Source: Channa striata
Lineage: Eukaryota; Chordata; Actinopteri; Anabantiformes; Channidae
Direction of reading: 5' to 3'
DNA: 64,000 nucleotides
Assembly (NCBI GenBank): GCA_033026295.1
Contig: CM065175.1
Span: 13,715,837-13,779,836 of the forward strand
This document shows positions 57,295 to 64,000 of the stretch, piece by piece; position 1 is the stretch's first letter, and each line of letters starts with the position of its first letter. Position numbers and translations under genes: made by a program. The notes under the pieces were generated by a model. The model was not told where the DNA came from. It saw only the letters and a program-made list of their open reading frames with translations, and did no database searches.

Positions 57295-58945
57295 AGTGTG
57301 AGTTAGAGACTCTGAACCAGCTTGTGTGCTCTCTGCAGTGATGATTAGCTTTATAATGTGTCATTATGTGACCCTGTACTTCTGACTAGTAGTTTGAGAA
57401 ATGATATGTTGGCAGTTAAAGAGCAAATTATCAGGAAAAGGTCTCTGTGTGTGGAAGACGGGTCCATTTTTGTGGATGTAATTATTTGTGAAATTTTACT
57501 TCTATAAAGGGGATGTTGTTAAAGAGGTGATAATGGTAAAACGCTTAGTATGACACATACATGTGAATGGTTAGAATGAACATTTCAAACATTTATTGCT
57601 TTGGAAGGGATTGTAAGAACTGGTTAATTCTGTCTCTGCTGATAGCAGCATGAACCAAATGGTTACATGGAAATGGAGGAAAATCACCAGGCTTTGTTTG
57701 CTCCCCTGCTGATAATTTTCTAAAACAGATTGTTAAAAACTAGTGTATTATCAGATTTTATTCAAATAATGATAGCCTTTTCTTTGTGCAGTGCACATTT
57801 CTTAGTGTAGCAGTATAATTGTTCTTTATAACACAAGTGTCATAAAGAACCTTGGCACCTCTCTGCACCTTGGCACTACTGTAGGTGAAGTTAAGTTCTA
57901 CTCAGAAGGAAACTAAAAGCTATAATCATTTGTTTACAGTACAAACTTTTGTTTCAAGCATGTGAAACAATCTTCATACAACAAAAAACATAAGAAGACA
58001 GATTTACATAAGCATAAGTTGTTTATTAAAATCATTTAACTTCCTTGTTATTGCAAAATGTTCAAACTTTGATTAAATCAGTGCAAGCCTTTGGTGCAAT
58101 CTGGAGCCTACCACAATACACTCGTGCGCGCACACACACACAACTTGTGTACACTCTGAATCTACTGTATCACTGTTTGACTGCTCGTTCTGCTACATCA
58201 GGCCCACTTCAGACTTCACTGGAACAGCACACACCTGTTCTGAGATCACAGCTGGCAAAAGTCCCACCTTCCTTTTTGTGGCTAAACACAAAAGAGCATG
58301 TGGTCTGATGACTTTAGCTTCTTCACATCAAGTGACTTTTAAACCAAAGGCGAGATTGCCACAAAATATTTCACGTGAGTTTTGTGACTTTACATTCATT
58401 TGGAGACCTAAGTGCACCACATAAAATCTTAAAGGCAGACTGCAAACCACTATTATAAAGTCACTGAACATGGTGCACAGGCCCGGCGTGTGAGAAGGAA
58501 CCTCCCTCCAAACACAGCATTTTCCATATATTTCTAAAATGCACTGATATTAAAATAACTACTGTAACATATATATAAAGAAAAAACTAAAGCAAGTAGA
58601 CCTAAACACACACTCATTAAAACCTTTACATGGTAAAACTTCCACGTTTCAACACAAAACCATCATATTGGGCTTTGCGTGCTTCTTTTCTTCTACTGCA
58701 GCCTCCTGTGTGTGTGTAGACTGCTCTGCAGTGACCGCTACAGTGCTGGAGACCAAGAGGAGAGAAGGAAGGAAACGCATCAGAACACAGACTGTTGCAT
58801 CCGAGGAAGAGCTTGTGCACGTATCTTAGCGGGAAGGACATTTGAGTCTTAACTCGTTTCTCATGCCTACTAAAATGGCCTAGCACATATCCTGAAATAT
58901 ACACGATTCATTTCTGCACCGCTCTTAAACTTGTTATCGCCTATA

Positions 58946-59178
58946 AGGGTAAAAGGTAAATGGTCTGCAATTATGTAGCACTTTTTCACCTTCCACTGAT
59001 TCTTATTCAACCAGTCACACATCAGTGGAGGAGCTAAGAGGCAGCTGGTCTGCACTTACAGGGAGCAAATAAGTTGGGGTTCAGGCACTTCGACATGTGG
59101 CAGAAAGTGATGGGAATCGTACCAACAACCCTGGGGTTGATGGATGACTGCTTTACCTCCTGAGCCACAGGTGCCATT
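58946..59178 (-). mobile_element. tRNA-like SINE-type interspersed repeat
   Basis: Starts aaaggtaaatggtctgcaat and ends aacaaccctggggttgatgg then cctcctgagccacaggtgcc. Read on the minus strand, ggcacctgtggctcaggagg is the box A head of the same family as 3944-4176. Confidence 0.7.
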
Positions 59179-61059
59179 GGTCACTGTAACTTTTGACATT
59201 TTTTATTTTTTTTGGGCTGATGTCAACTTCAAATGCTCACAATTCCACAAAAGAAAAAGAGTGACACTACAATAGACAGTACATGTACATAATGTAGAAG
59301 GAGATCATTTAAACTGGGAGTAGCCAGACAGAACATACTGACTTCATTATTTATGTTTGTGAATCTACTGTAGACACGACACAATTTTTCAAATGTTACT
59401 AAATTTTTGAGGGGTTTTGGGGCACAGTCATGTGGGAAGTTTGTCCCAAATCTGCTTTAAACTACTTTTAGCTGGATGAATTCACAAAAAGAAAAGTGAA
59501 GTGTTGTCCAGCTTATTACTACGCGTACGGGTGGTTGAGAACAGGAAAAGGAGAGTGTCCTGCTGAATGAAAAAGACACAATAGGTGCTGGCTATGGCAC
59601 TAGTTCTTGTGAATGCTGGAGAGAGACAGAGGATGAGAGAGAAAGCAAACAGACGGGGCGAGACAAAGAACTGATGGCGGTTTTCCCTCTGCAAGGTGAT
59701 GCTGAGGTAGGAAACAAGATTCACAAAACCCCCCAAAGCCTCCACTAATCAGGATAACATAACCCCATTGCCCTTTGCCTAGCATCTGTCCCGCTTTGAG
59801 TCTGCGCCCGCTAACGTGATTAGCACAACAATGTTGGGAGACCTTCCTGTGTACTCACATAATCAAGCCTGTTGTCTTTGTACTCCAAGGTCTTTCTGTT
59901 CTCAGTCAGAAATGAGCCGGGGAGAGCAGACAGTCACAGCCTTGGCGCCAGGTGTCCTACAGACATTTATTCTCCACTTAGACGTAATAGCATGTGATCG
60001 CTGAATTGTAAGACCCCCGAAAAAAGTCTTTACACAGCCTGCATCTCAAAAATTCAAATCATCCGTGACTAAAGGAGGCTCACTAATACTCAAGGTCTTC
60101 GCACCTTCTAAACAATGCGCCATGCAATCAGCAGTACTAAACGTCGCACAGAAAAAGTAACTTTCGTCTGTCTCTTCATAAGCTGAAAATAAGACACCTG
60201 ATAGAGTCATCTGGTTCTTCACCAGCACCACCCAGCTACTGAGAAAACACTAATTATCTCTTGAAGTGCAAATAAGACAAAACGCCTAAATTCACAGGCT
60301 GATGCTCTACATAATGAGATTGAGATTCACAACTCTTAACTCGGAGCTGTAAAGAAAGTTAAACTGAAAACCACAGAGAAGGAGGGCTGGTCATTATCTC
60401 AAGGCTAGAATGTGGCCTTTGTTGCAAAGGCCCATTGCCCTGCAGTCCACTGTCAACAGCCCCTTATTTGTGTCTTGTCCTGGCTGGGGATCTCAGCACT
60501 CTCATTTGGTTTTGCCTAATTAGATCTTTTAGAATCCGCCTCCTCTCCTGCACCCTGCAGGCCCACAGGGGACTCATAAAATAACAGTGCAGCATTGGAG
60601 AGCCGCAGCTGCACTGTCCTCACTGCTGGTTATATCCTGGATTCGGGCCCCACGTTTTATATATAGACGTTATTAACACCTTTGTGTTGACTCTGCAAGT
60701 TACTGTAAAGTTTGGTGAGGACACAGGAACCGGTCATCCTTCCCCTCCTTTAAGAATCAAATGGAAGATAGGCGAAGTCACGTATTTAATCAGGTACTGG
60801 GAGTGCATGTGGGGTATGAAATTGCAAATGAATTAAATATTATGAAAAACTAAACTGAGGGTCACAAACACATAGTGATATACTGTGAGGAAATCCTTAG
60901 CATTGAGTGAGTTACATTTTTTTGCCATACCGTAAGTAAATGCAGCTATAAGAGATGAGTTTGGAATAGTGGCATTGCTCTTTGGACTTTGACTGAGTTC
61001 ACCCTGTTCCTTCTGTGACAATGTGGCTTGAGGTTGTGTTTTGAGGGTCAATGGTGAAA

Positions 61060-61190
61060 GAAGAAAAACCTTTATTCGTCACTGAGCACATTTGCAGCGT
61101 TAGAATGAAATTTGTCCTCTGCATTTAACCCGTCCTTCTGGGGGGAGCAGATCCACCACCGGCGCCTGGGGAGCTGGCGCTGGGTGTCTC
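61060..61190. mobile_element. Dispersed teleost repeat fragment
   Basis: Contains gaaatttgtcctctgcattt, aacccgtcc and a following gcgcctggggagc, the core of a frequent fish repeat. The boundaries are approximate. Confidence 0.55.
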
Positions 61191-64000
61191 ACCTGCCCAT
61201 TTGATCCTGCACCGTTCGAATACCATCCAGCTGCTCTTTCCATTGATCAGCATTCAACATTTCAACACGTCTTTAAACATTCACAGTCTGTCCATCCTTC
61301 ACCATATCTAGATCGTATAAGGCCACAGCCTAATTGCAGGGTACTGTGGAAGGAGAGTAATGACTATAAAAACCCTCAATATTCTCTCAGCAAATATAGT
61401 AGGACAAACGTGGATTTCTAATAAAAGAGTAAAAGAACGAAGCCCTTGCTGGTGTCAAAAGATCAACAGTAAAATGGTCCAACACAGTTAAAGTGTACTT
61501 TAGTGATGGACTAGTTAAAATTAAACTCAAGGCTGGTGGATTTAGTTTTACCTTGAGATGTGGACATGTTGAATAACATCTTCAGAAGATGCTGCGCAGA
61601 TGAAGAACCTGTTGCCTTCCATCGAGCCATTATTGGGAAGTAAAGGAGAGGTCAGAGTGACAGGTGCTGCCTACACAAACAGTTGCTGCAATTCTGCCAC
61701 TCACTGAATGCCTTGGATTTATCTAAAAAGTAGTTTCATCTAGAAGTTGTAAGCCCTTTTCATCATCCACATCATGAGTGGAAACTTTGATTGTAACCTT
61801 CAATGTGCCATCAGCACTTATGCCTTTATAAGTTCGACTAGCAGGAGAGTTCTAAGAGTCTTTTTGTTCTTACAGGTGATTTCAGCCGTCAGTTCGGTGA
61901 AGCTTAAACCTGCAATATGTTCACTCAGAGGCCATTTGTCAGTGTAAATTACCTTGTACTGTATGACACATTACTGTGTTTAGTAGACACGATGTTCCTA
62001 TGCACATTATTGTAACAGGCCATTTAATGTTCACATTTTCTAATACTTCTTTTTTTTTGCTCACCTGTTAATGTTACAGTAGAATTTAGATGATATTGTA
62101 AAATAATCATAAAACTGAATTTAATGTTTTGTGCCCACATTTTGTGTTTTATGCGTGTAACACCTTATTTTAGTTGTCAGTCTGAAAAGACAGTTTAACA
62201 TTAAGAACAATCTTTCACCGTGGTGTTCCTGAGGGATCATTTTTTGGGTCACTTTTGTTTCCTGGTTGTATGCTGCCACTGATCTGTAAGCAACAATTAA
62301 TTCATATCATTTCATTTTTTAACCACCAAAACATTTGTTTAAAGGCAATTACTTGTTCTGTTCATTTTACCAACTGTAATTTTCAAGATTTTTGTTTAAA
62401 ATGAGAATGAGAATGATAACTTTTAATACAGCATGGTGAGACTATATTATAGATATGTCAGTCCATTATGAGTTAAAGGGCAGCCCGATATTTTCAAATT
62501 ATTCCAACAAATTAAAAAATGCTTTTTCATGCTAGGCTCCAGAGCTACCATACACATGAGCATCACAGGCTATAACAAAGCCAGTGATTTATTTTCCGAT
62601 ATGAATCCAATCAGATTAAACTGATACTTATCCTGATTTTTCCAAGTTGCCTTTTGAACACACACACTTTAACTCACATTTTTTTCTTGTTTCTTTGTCA
62701 TCCTTTGTTCATCCTTTCATATTTTCATTGTTTTACTGGGGTTCCTCTATTGTTTTTCATATTTACATTCTCTAAAATAAATCAAAACCAATCAGATTAA
62801 TCTGCATTGTTTGGCGCTACCATGCATATCCTGCACAACTCATATGACAGCACCTTTCATGAATTACACTCCATGCACTGTGAAATCAGATAAAGTATCC
62901 ATCCATTGATGCCCCTCACAAGGGCAAATGAACATCTATAACAAGATTATGAGTGATCCAGTCTCCCATAATTCATACAGAGCACTGCAGGACAACAACC
63001 TGGTCACAGGCTTTAGGTGACAATATCTGTGGCAAGCCACAATGGACAAAGAAAGAAACAGAGCACGATAAACAGAGGGTGGGGCACAGACAAGCACTTG
63101 GGAAATTACACAAAAAAAAGAAAGTGCAAATAAGATGCAGAGTTGTTAACATCGGAGATGGTAAAAATAAATCAGGGAAAGTAACATGAGAGTGCAGCTG
63201 AAGGCTACAGCATTTCTTCTCTCCTCCTGCGTAAAATGTTCCAAGCCTTTCTCTGTATGGCCCATTCAGCAAACCTTTGTTCCTCTGACATCCAAGGCCA
63301 GAGTCCGAGTAATCTCGAATACACAAGAAACCCGAGGTCTGAATATAATAGGATCAATGGCTGTGTTAGGGTTTAAGAAGCATCCTTGATGCTACTTGCT
63401 GTGCCATTACTGTTAGTCTGAGCCCTTGCCAGCTCTCAGCACATCAAATGTGATGCTCCTCTTGTCACCAGGTGCCTTCATTCTGCCCTGTATTCACTTC
63501 TGAGAAGGTCATGTGGGATTTCAGACTCAATCTCTAAAGGTCTGATGTCCCCCTACTGTTTATTTGCTTCTGTGTGCAATAACCTTCACCATAAATAAAT
63601 AAGTAAATAAAGTGCTAAACGGGGGAAAGAGTGGAGCTCTGGCTATTGGCCTAAAAGGCACATTGGTGTAGTCCTGATGTTTGCTCTCAGTCTAAGAAAT
63701 AAAAACTGGCTGAATAATTTGGTGTGGTTAAACTGTTCACAAAGAAATACGAGTTCTAAGTTAAACAGACTGCAATGCAGACATTAAGACAGTGTCACTA
63801 ACACAAGGCACTGATGTGTTTATTACCCATCACAGTAAGTCACAGAGTTCTGTAATTCTTTGGGCTTTTCTTTGCCTGACCCCAGCGACAATTCAGGGCA
63901 TGTCTGGAGTTATGTAAAGCAACTAATGGAGCCCTTGTCCAAACCTGATGAGAGGACGGATGAAATCTCTTGCTAATGGAGGATCTCCCACAGGGACAAA

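Larger units (their letters stand above)
56503..64000. other. ptpru intron 2 (partial)
   Basis: 7.5 kb upstream of the MAM exon. I searched both strands for the first MAM exon (CTFEEASDP-type) and the signal-peptide exon and found neither, so they lie beyond 64000. It holds a GA repeat (57279-57294), a SINE-like repeat (58946-59178), another dispersed repeat (61060-61190) and a 19-bp perfect inverted repeat (60414-60432). Confidence 0.75.

Noticed and set aside
58626..58904. 92-codon minus-strand ORF as the missing first MAM exon
   Set aside because: No similarity to the CTFEEASDP or DDFQWEQVRIHPGTRAP type sequence expected, and no phase-1 donor in the right place.

Overview
The window looks like teleost fish nuclear DNA. 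It is AT-rich, with small coding islands separated by introns of 87 bp to 9 kb. It holds typical fish interspersed repeats: a dead Tc1-like transposon, tRNA-like box A/B SINE repeats, hAT-type and other MITEs, and LINE 3-prime tails ending in AATAAAG or TTGAAT. No bacterial-type genes, operons or CRISPR arrays are visible.

One gene explains all the convincing coding sequence. It lies on the minus strand and is the receptor-type tyrosine phosphatase PTPRU (R2B family: MAM, Ig, four fibronectin III repeats, transmembrane helix, two phosphatase domains). I mapped 21 constitutive-looking exons and two recognisable microexons between 56502 and 174, plus a third, weaker microexon candidate. Every exon has AG and GT splice borders on the minus strand and every junction keeps reading frame. 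Diagnostic PTPRU wording, such as [20 protein letters not shown], separates it from PTPRK, PTPRM and PTPRT. The gene runs off both ends: the signal peptide and the first MAM exon lie above 64000, and the end of D1, all of D2 and the 3-prime UTR lie below position 1.

Layout from high to low coordinate (5-prime to 3-prime of the gene): 64000-56503 intron; 56502-46881 MAM domain in two exons around a 9.3 kb repeat-bearing intron; 44399-40919 Ig domain; 38471-24693 four FN3 repeats; 20001-16608 membrane-proximal stub and transmembrane helix; 15664-14484 juxtamembrane region with a tyrosine-rich microexon; 9442-174 phosphatase domain D1 with an 18-nt microexon.

The most interesting biology is in D1 and in splicing. 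D1 has WPE instead of WPD and no KNRY-type phosphotyrosine loop, as in mammalian PTPRU, which is described as a pseudophosphatase. The phosphate-binding loop also reads CSVGAGRTG, with Val in place of the near-invariant Ala. The 24-nt and 18-nt microexons appear to match insertions in mammalian family members. The third candidate (18 nt) would insert Lys-Gly-Pro-Glu-Pro-Pro between FN3 repeats. The 87-bp intron between the FN3-4 exons is an open, in-frame sequence. I found no second gene and no wholly new system. The remaining long stretches are introns with scattered repeats and a few possible conserved noncoding islands.
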